A model generated the notes under the pieces. That model searched no databases, had not been told where the DNA came from, and saw nothing but the letters and a program-made list of their open reading frames with translations. Source: Prorocentrum cordatum (lineage: Eukaryota > Sar > Dinophyceae > Prorocentrales > Prorocentraceae). Taken from it: a DNA stretch of 64,000 nucleotides. This document shows, in pieces, positions 10,780 to 20,031 of this stretch; position 1 is the stretch's first letter, and each line of letters starts with the position of its first letter. Location of the stretch: assembly GCA_963575745.1 (NCBI GenBank), contig CAUYUJ010016134.1, positions 75,001 to 139,000 on the forward strand. Direction: 5' to 3'. A program made the position numbers and the translations under genes.

Positions 10780-11230
10780 TGCGCTGTGAAGAGAGGCCTT
10801 CTCGTCGTCGTCCTCCTGCTGCTCCTCCCTCACTCCTCTCTGCTTTTTCGTTGCGTCTTGCCCCTTGGCTACGTCGCCTCCCCTTTCTTGCCTCTGCCCC
10901 TCGCGTTGTCGTCTCCGCGCTTTGGGCCGCAGTTGCGTCCACCTCGGCCTCCCTCTTCCTCTTTCCCTCGGCGCCCTCCGCCCTCTGACAGAAAGCTCGG
11001 AGCTGAAACCAGAGCAAGCATCGTTCGGTGCAGTGGTGTGTTGTGTGAGGGGTGGGGCAGATGGGAAACACTTCTTCCACCCCCCTCCCTTCTCGGTGTG
11101 TGGGGGGGTGGGAGGAGGGGTGGGGAAACTCCTCCTTCCCCCCCCCCCTCCCTTCTCTCCCTTTTCCGCCCGTCCCTACCTCCCTGCCCCGTTCCCCCTC
11201 CCCTCCCCCCCCCTCGCTCCTGAGATGGAG
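10780..11230. other. Pyrimidine-rich non-genic tract
   Basis: CTCC-rich sequence with C- and G-runs (11,098-11,220). Only compositional open frames are present. Confidence 0.5.
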
Positions 11231-11403
11231 CGGGACGGCAAGAAGAAGCGCATGGTCCGGGACAAGAAGGCGGGGGCCCTCGGGCAGGGGCAGCGCGAGC
11301 CGGACGGCGACTTGTAGCCCATGCGCCCGCTGGGGTGCCTGGCGGCCGTTCCGCTCGTGGACACGCGCCCCATTGTGGACACGCGCCTGCTCATTGCGAG
11401 CGT

Positions 11404-11501
11404 GTGGTTTTGTGTGTGTGTGTGAAGATGTGTGTGTGTGTGTGCGCGTGCGCGTGCGCGTGAGAGTGCGCGTGCGTGCGTGCGTGCGTGTGCGCGCGCG
11501 C

Positions 11502-11532
<31 letters not shown>

Positions 11533-11550
11533 TACGTGCGTGCGTGCGTG
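11404..11550. repeat. (TG)n/(TGCG)n microsatellite
   Basis: Alternating purine-pyrimidine TGTG, GCGC and TGCG tetranucleotide repeats; continuous with the next array. Such sequence can adopt Z-DNA. Confidence 0.92.
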
Positions 11551-11750
11551 CGTGCCGTGCCGTTGCGTGCCGTGCCGTTGCGTGCCGTTGCGTGCCGTGC
11601 CGTGCCGTGCCGTGCCGTGCCGTGCCGTGCCGTGCCGTGCCGTGCCGTGCCGTGCCGTGCCGTTGCGTGCCGTTGCGTGCCGTGCCGTGCCGTGCCGTGC
11701 CGTGCCGTGCCGTGCCGTGCCGTGCCGTGCCGTGCCGTGGTGTGCCGTGG
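11551..11750. repeat. (CCGTG)n pentanucleotide array
   Basis: About 200 bp of tandem CCGTG units with occasional CGTTG variants. In every frame it produces cyclic Cys/Arg/Ala/Val/Pro peptides, so the overlapping open frames are not taken as genes. It ends in a short (TG)n tail to about 11,778. Confidence 0.95.
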
Positions 11751-12046
11751 TGTGTGTGTGTGTGTTTGTGTGTGTGTGCGTGTCACTCCGGCCCAGCGGT
11801 GCTCCTCACCCTCTCGGGCGTCGCCCTGGATACGTGGTGCGTCCTTTCCCGCGGCCATTTGAGGCTAGTGTACATGACGCGCCGCTGGCGGCACCACCAC
11901 CACAGCATGTTGTTTCTTCTGGTTTTTCGCCACCCGGTTCCTGTACAAGGCGTTCGTTTGCGTGCACATCGCCTTCGGCACCACCTGATTCCAGGGCGTT
12001 GCCTTCTCTTGGCCTTGACGTGAAGCCCCTCCTTCTGCCTTCCCCC

Positions 12047-12117
12047 TCTGTCAATTAAAGCTGTGCGCGGCCCGCTTAGCTTCGACCGGAAGAGGCTCGC
12101 TCTCGACCCGCGGGTCA
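12047..12117 (+). repeat. Repeat M, copy 1
   Basis: AAAGCTGTGCGCGGCCCGCT, then GGAAGAGGCTCGCTCTCG. The same stretch of about 65 bp recurs at 34,785-34,850 next to repeat L. Confidence 0.7.
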
Positions 12118-12121
12118 ACAA

Positions 12122-12525
12122 AGAGTGTGTGTGTGTGTGTGTGGTGTGTGTGTGGTGTGTGTGTGGTGTGTGTGTGGTGTGTGGTGTGTGTGGTGTGTGT
12201 GGTGTGTACGAGCGTGCGAGTGTGAGTGTGAGTGCGAGTGTGAGTTTGAGTGTGATTGTGAGTGCGAATGTGAGTGTGAGGTCGTGCGAGTGTGAGGATG
12301 GGTGTGAGTGTGAGTGCGAGTGTGAGTGTGAGTGCGAGTGCGGGTGTGGGTGCGAGTGTGAGTGTGAGTGTGAGTGTGTGTGTGTGTGTGAGTGCGACTG
12401 TGAGTGTGAGTGTGAGTGTTGGTGTGAGTGTGGGTGTGGGTGTGGGTGTGGGTGTGAGTGTGAGTGTGAGTCTGAGTGCGACTGTTAGTGTGAGTGTGGG
12501 TGTGAGTGTGAGTGTGAGTGTGAGC
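12122..12525. repeat. (TG)n, (GTGTGGT)n and (TGTGAG)n array
   Basis: About 400 bp: TG repeats, then GTGTGGT units, then a long GTGAGT/GTGAGTGC series with point variants. Open frames give Val/Ser or His/Thr repeats only. Confidence 0.95.
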
Positions 12526-12596
12526 ATGGATCGTTCGTCCATGTTTGCGCGCCCCCGAAGGAGCCCTTCCCCAGGAGGTAGGCCTTCCCCAGAAGC

Positions 12597-12727
12597 CTGG
12601 CATCGCTCGGACGTGTGCATTCGTTTTCTCGGAGAGGACCATCGAGGACCATCCTGGACCTTCGCGCAAACAGAAGCACGCACGAAACCGACAAGTGCAC
12701 GGGAAATGGACGTCCGAGCGATGGCAG
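12597..12727 (+). mobile_element. Family A element, copy A3, with 20-bp flanking repeat
   Basis: 131 bp from CTGGCATCGCTCGGACGTG to ACGTCCGAGCGATGGCAG. A 20-bp direct repeat abuts both ends: GGTAGGCCTTCCCCAGAAGC (12577-12596) and GGGAGGCCTTCCGCAGGAGG (12728-12747), 16 of 20 identical. Confidence 0.88.
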
Positions 12728-12777
12728 GGGAGGCCTTCCGCAGGAGGCCTGCCCCAACCCATCCCAGGAGGGAACCC

Positions 12778-12897
12778 GGAGGAGGAGGAGGTGGAGCAGG
12801 AGGAGGAGGAGGAGGAGGAGGAGGCGGAGGAGGAGGAGGAGGGGGAGGAGGAGGAGGAGGAGGGAGGAGGAGGAGGAGTGGGAGGGGAGGAGGAGGA

Positions 12898-12929
<32 letters not shown>

Positions 12930-13150
12930 GGAGGAGGAGGGAGGAGGAGGAGGAGGAGGAGGAGGAGGAGGAGGAGGAGAGGAGGAGGAGGAGGAGGAGG
13001 AGGAGGAGGAGGAGGAGGAGGAGGAGGAGGAGGAGAGGAGGAGGAGGAGGAGGAGGAGGAGGAGGAGGAGGAGGAGGAGGAGGGGAGGAGGAGGAGGAGG
13101 AGGAGGAGGAGGCGGAGGAGGGGAGGAGGAGGAGGAGGAGGAGGAGGACA
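12778..13150. repeat. (AGG)n purine array
   Basis: About 370 bp of AGG/GGA units with G-run interruptions, all purine on the plus strand. The overlapping poly-Glu, poly-Gly, poly-Arg (plus) and poly-Pro/Ser/Leu (minus) frames are artefacts. It lies directly downstream of the 3' end of LINE-2 as read on the minus strand. Confidence 0.95.
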
Positions 13151-13201
13151 CGCACATGGCTGATGGGGTGTTCGATGTCCGCCGTGAGAGAGCACGGCTG
13201 C

Positions 13202-13834
13202 CTATGGAGGGCCTGGTGCCTCCTCTTCACTGACCTTGGCCTGCTCTTCGCGCACCAATCTGGCCAGGGGGATTGGGGGGGTCTTAAAAATGATTGGGGA
13301 AGACTTAGAACCCTTGGGATCACGCCCCTCTTGTACACGAGCGATTTGAGTAGCCGCTCCCTGGTGGTTCACTCGAGTGCCACAGTCTCCAGTGAGCCCT
13401 CGACGCAACCCTTCCGAGTAGGATCCACACGTATGGCAAACCAGAATACTCGTGGGATGACCAAGGTGCTCATAATTAAATAAATCATGGCCTTTATTAT
13501 CATGCACGAGGTCTGACAGCTGCTTGCAGTGGCCTGGGCATTCCTTGGCCGCCAGCACTGCTTTATGTTTGGTTGTCTTTGTCTGCGCCCTACACAGAAT
13601 GTACCGATGATACTGCGCAATTAAAGCCCACGCATGAATCCTCCTAGGTACTCTGGGCTCACGAGGGGCCTCATGAGGCACAGGCGGAGGGGGGGGCGGG
13701 GGAGGAACGACCAACGACGGCGGCGTCCACGACGACAGGGCAGAGGCAGCACCTGTGGGGGGGGGCAGGGGGTGCAGAGGCTCTTCTCTGGGGCGGCCAA
13801 AGTTTTGTTCTTTCTGGGTGCAATCGCGGGCCAC
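13202..13834 (-). pseudogene. LINE-2 ORF2 C-terminal zinc motif
   Basis: The reading frame from 13,834 to the stop at 13,202 contains HPTSILVCHTCGSYSEGLRR and then GDCG followed by GAATQIARVQEGRDP. A His, a CxxCG pair and a later Cys at this position are typical of the zinc-binding tail that closes dinoflagellate LINE ORF2 proteins. The stretch before it (KECPGHCKQLSDLVHDNK) is also Cys/His containing. The frame differs from the RNase H frame, so a frameshift lies between about 13,840 and 13,650 in a GC-rich, Pro-coding segment. The protein ends EEEAPGPP. Confidence 0.7.
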
Positions 13835-14472
13835 TCTCCCAGCGCCTGAGCAACGAACTTGAGATATTTCGTAACAAACTTCCTATCTTCGGCAAAATTG
13901 CACTTCTCATCTTCGCTGGGCCGAACGCCCTTGTGTGCTGCGGCCTTCGCTAAGCGACCCGCAGCGTCAATACCTTCTGCCATTCGACGGGCCTCGCTGC
14001 CTACGGGTAGGGCTTGTGTATCTTGATGGGCTTTGACCTTTTGGAGCCTCGACCCTAAAGGAAAGAGCCCTCGGCCAGCCAAGACTTTAAACCCAGCCCA
14101 CAGATTGCGACGGGGGTACTCGGTGCCTTGATGCAGCACTAGTACTCCTTTGTAGTCAGACTAAATCACTTCAACATTGCTAGACATAAGACTGGCCGCG
14201 ACTGCAGCCAAATGCTCCGCGGCTCCCGACGTTTGAAAGAACATCTGGCCGGCCCGGCCACTGAAATGGGCAAAAACTTCACCTTCTCTGAAACAAACTA
14301 CAGCGAAACCAGCAGCGTTGAGCACATAGCGCCCATGATTGGTGCAACTGCCATCTATAAATACTTCCCCCTCGCTGAAGGCCTCTTGAGGGGTGATACC
14401 TTCTTGAACACACCAAAACTCCCCAAACTCCAATTCAGATCCAGGAGGAGGCACTCCACGGAACTCAAGCAC
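13621..14472 (-). pseudogene. LINE-2 RNase H domain
   Basis: Read on the minus strand, GEVFIDGSCTNHGRYVLNAA at about 14,370-14,310 gives the first catalytic Asp (IDGS), and GAAEHLAAVAA at about 14,230 the catalytic Glu. After an in-frame TAG at 14,161-14,163 the same frame continues VLVLHQGTEYPRR and then KVKAHQD followed by EGIDAAGRLAKAAA, the HQD/D...A region of RNase H. The domain removes RNA from RNA/DNA hybrids during retrotransposition. Three of the four acidic catalytic positions are recognisable. Apart from the single stop the domain reads intact. Confidence 0.85.
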
Positions 14473-14520
14473 CAGCTGGAAAACAAAACGTAAAAAGGGG
14501 GCCTGGGGAGGGGGGCCTCT

Positions 14521-14949
14521 TTAACGCTGAAGCTCCGCATCCGAGAAGTGAGTGGCTCTGAGAACTTCAGTCTTCTGGCAGCGCAGTAATATGTGGCAAA
14601 GGTTCTCCGAGTGGTGGCCGCGCTCGCAGCCGACTGGAACTTCATATCTTGCTGCTTTGGCTCTCTCCGTGGTCCAGATACTTTGGGTGAGGAAGGCGAG
14701 TAAGGTGCCTTTCTGATGCCCAGGAAGGTTCGACGAGAGAGCCATCCGAGCAGCCGCAACGTCTAACTGAGCGTCCGCGCGGCCGAGCTTGACGGCCGCC
14801 TTGGAGGCTAGCTGGCCGTGCCAGTCGTGCTCCATGAGCTTTTGGAGGAAGGCGGGGGAATGCCCCGGGAGTGGGTACTCACGACCTGAGGCAGTCACAA
14901 AGGTAAACGGCCCCTGGAATTCCCAACCAATGCGCTTCAACGACAGCAC
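14521..14949 (-). pseudogene. LINE-2 RT-RNase H connection with Cys/His motif
   Basis: 142 codons in a frame shifted relative to the RT frame. The piece reads FVTASGREYPLPGHSPAFLQ and LMEHDWHGQLASKAAVKLGR, then VPVGCERGHHSENLCHILLR followed by C. The last phrase resembles the Cys-x-x-Cys...His-x4-Cys motif found after RT in many LINEs, here with the second Cys missing. It ends at an in-frame TAA (14,521), after which the same frame resumes toward the RNase H domain (LEFRGVPPP), so the stop is likely a mutation. Confidence 0.7.
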
Positions 14950-16175
14950 CGCCGCACTGAGGAGGCCCCTGGAAGAGCCCCACGATTTAGAACCCTCGGG
15001 AGAACGTTTTCAGCCCAAGCCCGCAGTTGTTGGAGACTAGCCGCGGCCGAGTGCGGACGGGTGTTCGCATCCCAAACTATACGATGCCACACAATGGCGG
15101 GACCGAGGGCCGCTTTCCACACGGGGTCCTGGAGGATGAGCAACGCCAGGCTGCGGCTGCGGGTCGAGCATCTCGGACCCACAGCCGCCAGAAACTGCGA
15201 CCTAGCAGATTCAAGTCGCGTGCCGCTGATGCCAGTGACCTCGACTCCAAAAGTGGTGGCCGCTTCCAGGCCAGTCTTATACAATTTGTGAGCGTTGCCC
15301 CCAGCACGTGTAAGCATGCGGACCCTGTTAAGTCTTTTACGCATATTGTCAAGACGTACCGTAAGTTTCCTAAACTTCCTCCATCTTCGCTGGGGGCGGC
15401 CAGCCCCAGTTTCAACCCCCAGGTTGGGTCCCGAACGATCAGGGTTCGGGCCTGCCAGAGGCCCTAGCTTGGTCCTGGGCTGGTACTGCAACGCTTGGTG
15501 AGACGCTAGCACCTGGGTCTTCTTGCTGGCAATCTGGCACTTAAACTCGTGGATGATGCAACCCGCCATCGATCTGGCGGCGATGTTCAACTGGCTAACG
15601 ATGAGGCTGAAACTGCGGCCGCGGCACAGTAGTAGCAAATCATCAATGAACATAGCGAGTCGTATGTAGCTATGGGCCTGTGTCCAGATGTCCAAGGGGG
15701 CGAGCACATACATCTGCACAAGGTACGTGGCCCAACTGCAACCAGCAGCAATACCCCTCCAAGGTTTGCCGACGCTGACCGCACAATCTTGCAAAGAAAC
15801 GATGCGTTCGCTGGCATGCTGCGATAGAATGATGCGAAGTAAACAACAAGGACACCCTGACCCAACAGCACGATGCGCTAGACATGGCCGATCAACATGT
15901 TCGTAGCATTCAGAAAGATCATAGAGGACCTGGGCGCTGTATTGTTGATCTGTGGCTGAGCTGTTGAACTCGCAACCCACGGGCTGTTTGTATACCAATT
16001 CCAACATGGAGTGGCCAGCCTGGTGTGCTAGAGAAGGCCGACGACGGTGGGCTTCCCACTCCTTGGCTGCCGACCTCCTAAGGCGGGCCCAGACGCGATA
16101 GAGCGCTGGTAGCATGCCAATGGACCTGAAGGTGGGCTGACTGACTGGTGTATCATGTTGTTTATGTTTAGTCAT
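14937..16175 (-). pseudogene. LINE-2 reverse transcriptase
   Basis: An open stretch of 413 codons covers most of the RT. Motifs in order: FRSIGMLPALYRVWARLR (motif 2a region), LYDLSECYEHVD (motif A, first catalytic Asp), WRGIAAGCSWATYLV (motif B), and LAMFIDDLLLLCRG at about 15,635-15,660 (motif C, FIDD in place of the usual YADD). The thumb and the tail ALGPAIVWHRIVWD follow. RT copies the element RNA at the target site. The fingers motif 1 lies just upstream in the same frame (SFPRATASTWEGFHPRHFSM), separated by an in-frame TGA at 16,182. The catalytic residues are present; the enzyme is inactivated by surrounding stops and the downstream frameshift. Confidence 0.92.
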
Positions 16176-16181
16176 AAGCGT

Positions 16182-17111
16182 TCAGACAATTCCCTGGAGC
16201 TGGGTCGGCATGTGACCAACCCTCTCGATCAGAGCGAGAAATTGGCAGACGATCTCCGCCTGCTCATTATTCAACATACTGAAGTGCCTCGGATGAAAAC
16301 CCTCCCAGGTCGAAGCTGTGGCGCGAGGAAAACTCCGCGCAACTTGCCGAAGTCCCTTGGGGGTAGCCGGACCCAGGGCGACACGGTCATCGGTATCAGG
16401 AGCGAGTTGAGGTGGGGTCTCGGGGAGAACTTGCCATATCTTTGCTAGGCGATCAGCTTCGACCTGCAATATCTGCTGGGGCCTGCCTGTGTACTGAGAT
16501 TGGTACTGCACCGATGTCGGGCGCCAGGCCCCCAGCCGTTTGGACCATCTGTGAACCCACCCCATTCCCCCTTTCATGTTAGACTGAACCCATTCCCTCC
16601 AAGCCCTCCCATCTGCGGCATTCTCCGCCGCCTGCTCCTGGTACAGGAGCTCGGTGATCTGCTCTGGGAGCTCGTCTAGTACTTGCAGCGCCAACGTCTG
16701 ATCTAGAACGCCAGCCTGAAAATCAATAAGTAGCAAACCTGCGGCTACTCGTATATCCTGAAGCCCCTCCTTGAGGGACACCGCGGTGGAGAACAACTCG
16801 GGGCAATCCTCCAGGTTGCCCAGGACTTCTTGGAACTCAAGCAAGTCCCAGTCCTGAACACAGCGTCTGAATTCCTGAACTCGGTTACACAGCCATCTTA
16901 ACGGGCCCGCATAGGCCACCCATTTGGCTCTGCCACGCGCCGCCTTGGCCTCCGCGGGAACCTTAAGAACCTGAGGGGGTGAGCCCTGGGGAGCTTACTG
17001 GGTTTCAATAGGGGTGTTGGTCCTCCCACTGATTGTAGCTTCCAAGTCCTGGGCCAGGGTGAAGTACACGTGGTCCAGGATCGCAGTCGACTGCTGATCG
17101 GAGAGAGGCCG
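16182..17111 (-). pseudogene. LINE-2 EN-RT linker
   Basis: Continuous with the endonuclease frame after the stop at 17,112-17,114: RPLSDQQSTAILDHVYFTLA, then a second in-frame TAA near 16,998, then KAARGRAKWVAYAGPLRWLC and 245 open codons with helical, charged content, ending at 16,182. It includes WVHRWSKRLGAWRP and the start of the RT fingers. This region normally bridges the endonuclease and RT in LINE ORF2 proteins and has no known catalytic role. Confidence 0.75.
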
Positions 17112-17985
17112 TTAAGCATCTTCGGTCAATTTCAATGCATAATCCATGATCGCGGCAGTCTGGTGCCAACTCACTTCTGGTACTTGCGGGCCCACTGGGA
17201 CATGGGTTGGCAGCTTATGGGGCCTATGCAGCGAGGGGGTATAACAGTTATTCTGGACAACGATATCCAACATCACGGGCCTATGAGGGGAGGGGGGGTA
17301 GGAGGCCAGGGCACGGGGGTTCTGGAGCCAAGGCGCGAGGCCTTGGCTGGAGACAAAATAGTCGAGCGTCGACTTGGTCTTCCTGGTTCTGTAGGCGGCT
17401 GTCGGGGGCGCGAGCGCGGCATTAGTGGGCCTGGACATAAACTCGGCCTGGGACAACCTGGTGGGGGCCAAATTGAAATCCCCCGCGGCCAAAACTGGAT
17501 GCGCTATGTCATCTTGAAGCTGGCTTATGGCGGCCAAGAGGTTTAAATTGGTCCCCGAGGGACCAGCAGCAGCTTGGAAATACGTTGAACACAAAGCAAA
17601 GTTAGGGATCCCTGGGGGCTCCAGGATCACCCCAGACAAACGAGCGGGCGCACACCCCGAGGGAATCATCAGAGGTTGGACCCCCAGGCCCAAACCATCC
17701 CTAATAAAAATCGCTACTCCCGAAATCAGCCCATCGTTGGAGTTCACTGCAGCAGGAGTCATGTAGGCCAGCCACCCTTGAGACGCGCACCATTGTATCT
17801 GGCGTACAATGCCATTGCCTTCGGCTAACTTACACTCCTGGACACAAATGATAGTGACTGCGCTGGCCTGCTGTGATTGCAAAAACTTGCGGACGGCAGG
17901 CCAGCGCGATCCATTGATGGTGGCTAGCTTATAATTCTGGTTCCCCTGACGGCGGGACCTCACTTTCGACCACTGCGGCCGCTGC
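17112..17985 (-). pseudogene. LINE-2 endonuclease (EEP fold)
   Basis: The minus-strand frame reads YKLATINGSRWPAVRKFLQS, TIICVQECKLAEGNG (catalytic Glu), GVAIFIRDGLGLG, VLAAGDFNLAPTRLS (GDFN, Asp/Asn) and LDYFVSSQGL, ending SPHRPVMLDI where an SDHxPV motif is usual, so the catalytic Asp-His pair is changed to Pro-His. The enzyme nicks target DNA to prime reverse transcription. The domain begins just inside the end of the ORF1 coiled-coil frame (stop at 17,929), an overlap that would fit translational frameshifting or re-initiation in the parent element. It ends at an in-frame stop at 17,112. Confidence 0.9.
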
Positions 17986-19115
17986 AGCCGCCCTGGCCTT
18001 CTTGGCCTCGGGGCCGCCGTCACCTTGGATATTGGCCATGCCGTTGGCGACCTGCTCCAGCGCCGCAGCAGCCCGCACACGGCGCTGCAACTCGCCCATC
18101 GGGGTCGCTTCGGCGGCGTCGGCGAGCGGGGCGTACTCCAGCTCCTTGTCGTCCATTGGCGTCGGTGCATACTGGCCTGGAATAGGCTGGGGCGCTTCTG
18201 GCTCATCAGCTCGTTCGCCAACTGCGGGGAAGCCGTCAGGTTCCTGTGCTGGTTGAGACCCTTTGCCCTTGCCGTCGCCCTTCGCCTGGGCCTCCACATG
18301 CGCGGTGTGCTTGTGCTGCATGTTGTCGAACAGCTGTGCCAGCTCCGAGACTTTAGCTCGTAGTTGTGGTGGGGCCTCTCCTCCCTCGGGCATGTGAGCA
18401 GCCAGCGTGCCTTGGAGAGTGGTGAGCAAGTCCTCATCCTTGGATGCCTCGTACGCTGCTGCCTGGGTGGCCAGGTTGAGCTGAGGCTCCAGGGGCTGCA
18501 CTTCTTTGGTGTTGATCTCAATATCCTCGACCAGCTTGCCGTGGTGTTCGCTGGCCTCGGCGATGGTGTGCACCAGCTCCGTCGCTTCTTTCTTCTGGGC
18601 CGTGAGCTTCTGGCGCGCGACCTGCAACTGATCTGACAGCGCCTGAGCCTGCTGCTCCAAGCTCTTGGCGGACAGGGCCTGCGCCTTGGCGAACTTGAGC
18701 TTCTCTCTCTGTCTGGTTTCCACTTCTTCCAAAACGTGGCCTGTGCTTGGGCCAGGGCCACGGGATCTTCACTGTGGCTGTCGTCATCCGCGGCGGTGAC
18801 CTTTCGACCACCCCCGCGGCCCAGACCAGGGGGTAGCTCGGGTCCGCGGGAACCTTGTCTCCAGCGGCCTGGCTTGGACGGTGGCACTTGCTCGTCATGC
18901 CGATCCTCCTGAGCTCCTCCGCCTCCCCCTGCTGGTCGATATGCGTGCGAAACTGTTTCCGTGCGCTGCGTGAATCTACTGCCACACTGGATGCAATGGC
19001 GAGTATTAGCAGAACTCCAAGCCCACCCTTTACAGCCACGCTTCGAGCAAATGACATACTTCCTCTGGGCCGCCGCCATCTCCTGTCTCCTCTGCGCCGC
19101 AGCACACACAGGCAA
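17929..19115 (-). pseudogene. LINE-2 ORF1: zinc ribbon plus coiled coil
   Basis: The N-terminal part (19,115 to about 18,735) starts MPVCAAAQRRQEMAAAQRKY; an internal Met at about 19,079 is equally possible as start. It contains VICSKRGCKGWAWSSANTRH followed by CIQCGSRF: paired Cys-x4-Cys and Cys-x2-Cys, a zinc-ribbon-like motif. At about 18,730 the frame shifts, and 268 codons follow with a long heptad-like helix (KAQALSAKSLEQQAQALSDQ, VARQKLTAQKKEATELVHTI), then an acidic Pro-rich region and an Ala-rich tail ending EPEL. ORF1 proteins bind element RNA and multimerise through the coiled coil; that role is inferred. Apart from the frameshift no stop interrupts it. Confidence 0.8.
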
Positions 19116-19282
19116 TGGGCCCAGCAGGTGGCACTAGTGCGGGACGTGATTGTGCCTCTGCCTGGGGTTGACCAGGCTGGCACTGGGCAAAAGCGAAGGC
19201 TTGAGCCCGAACACCCAGGGCCTTTCCTGGATGGCAGTGCTGAGTCCTGCACCTCCCGCGGTGTGCTCAGGACTTGAGCCAC

Positions 19283-19352
19283 GAGGAGGAGGAGGAGGAG
19301 GAGGAGGAAGAAGAAGAAGCAGAAGAGGAGGAAGAGGAGGAGGAGGAGGAGG
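19283..19352. repeat. (GAG/GAA)n purine tract
   Basis: About 70 bp of GAG and GAA units at the 5' side of LINE-2, followed by AGGCCTGCCCC-type short repeats up to the family A pair. Confidence 0.85.
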
Positions 19353-19405
19353 CTTTCCCCCAGGAGGGAGGCCAGAGGCCTGCCCCCAGGAGGCCTGCCC
19401 CGTGA

Positions 19406-19538
19406 CTTGGCATCGCTCGGGCATGCGCCTGTCTCCTTCGGCGAGGATGTTCGACGAGCGTCCTGGATCCTTTGGCGAAAAGGCCACGCACGAAACCACA
19501 ACAAAAACACTGGGAATGGACGTCCGAGCGATGGCCAG
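19406..19538 (+). mobile_element. Family A element, copy A4 (first of a tandem pair)
   Basis: 133 bp from CTTGGCATCGCTCGGGCATG to CGTCCGAGCGATGGCCAG. A 9-bp direct repeat abuts both ends: GCCCCGTGA at 19397-19405 and GCCCCAGGA at 19539-19547. The second one is the entire spacer to A5. Confidence 0.9.
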
Positions 19539-19547
19539 GCCCCAGGA

Positions 19548-19679
19548 CTTGGCATCGCTCGGGCATGCGCATGTTTCCTTCGGCGAGGATTTTCGAGGAG
19601 CATCCTTTTAGTCATTTGGCGAAACAGCCACGCACGAAACCGAAAAAACACAGGGAAGGGACATCCGAGCGACGGCCAG
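19548..19679 (+). mobile_element. Family A element, copy A5 (second of a tandem pair)
   Basis: 132 bp, starting exactly 9 bp after A4, from CTTGGCATCGCTCGGGCATG to CATCCGAGCGACGGCCAG. A4 and A5 share the variant GGGCATGCGC near the left end, so they are sister copies. Confidence 0.9.
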
Positions 19680-19917
19680 AGGAGGACTGCCCCAGGAGGC
19701 CTGCCCCAGGAGGCCTGCCCCGAGGACCCCTTCCCCCCAAGGAGGCCTTCCCCTGTTCAGGGATCGAGCGTGGTAGGCACCCCGATGCGGTTCTCCCTCG
19801 CCTCTCTCGCCGACGATTGGGAGCGTGCGTCGCGCGATCGCACGCTGTCCTCGTTTGCCTCCCCCCCCGCCCCACATGGAAAGCGCTCTGCGGCACCGCC
19901 GGCAGGAAGGCCCCCCT

Positions 19918-20031
19918 TCCCTCCTCCTCCCCCTCCCCCTCCTCCTCCTCCTCCCCCTCCTCCTCCTCCTCCTCCTCCTCCTCCTCCTCCTCCTCCTCCT
20001 CCTCCTCCTCCTCCTCCTCCTCCTTCCTTTC
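19918..20031. repeat. (CTC)n pyrimidine array
   Basis: About 110 bp of CTC/TCC units. It accounts for the overlapping poly-Ser/Leu/Pro and poly-Glu/Gly frames. Confidence 0.95.

Larger units (their letters stand above)
13202..19115 (-). mobile_element. LINE-2: near-complete EN-RT-RNase H retrotransposon, broken
   Basis: A minus-strand LINE of about 5.9 kb with the order ORF1 (zinc ribbon, coiled coil), endonuclease, linker, reverse transcriptase, Cys/His motif, RNase H and C-terminal zinc motif. From the endonuclease to the end of RT (17.98 to 14.94 kb) all pieces lie in one frame, interrupted by in-frame stops at about 17,112, 16,998 and 16,182. The frame shifts at about 14,940, continues with in-frame stops at 14,521 and 14,161, and shifts again between about 13,840 and 13,650. 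Few frameshifts in nearly 6 kb point to a fairly young inactive copy. Its 5' side meets a GAG-rich tract at 19.28 kb and its 3' side an AGG array. Flanking target-site duplications were not identified. Confidence 0.9.

Noticed and set aside
9932-11080. 382-codon minus-strand frame
   Set aside because: Runs through family A copy A2 and repeat L, with no domain. GC-rich DNA leaves frames open by chance.
12051-13483. Long Gly/Glu/Arg and Pro/Ser/Leu reading frames of 180-410 codons on both strands
   Set aside because: They are the trivial translation of (AGG)n and (TGTGAG)n arrays, occur in all frames and have no domain. The same applies to frames at 19.6-20.3, 30.0-30.8, 32.6-33.5, 33.6-35.0, 39.1-40.2, 42.6-43.2 and 58.3-59.0 kb.
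13202-19115. Reassigned stop codons to explain in-frame stops in LINE-2
   Set aside because: TAA, TAG and TGA all occur in frame and frameshifts are present too, which fits pseudogene decay. Dinoflagellate nuclear genes use the standard code.
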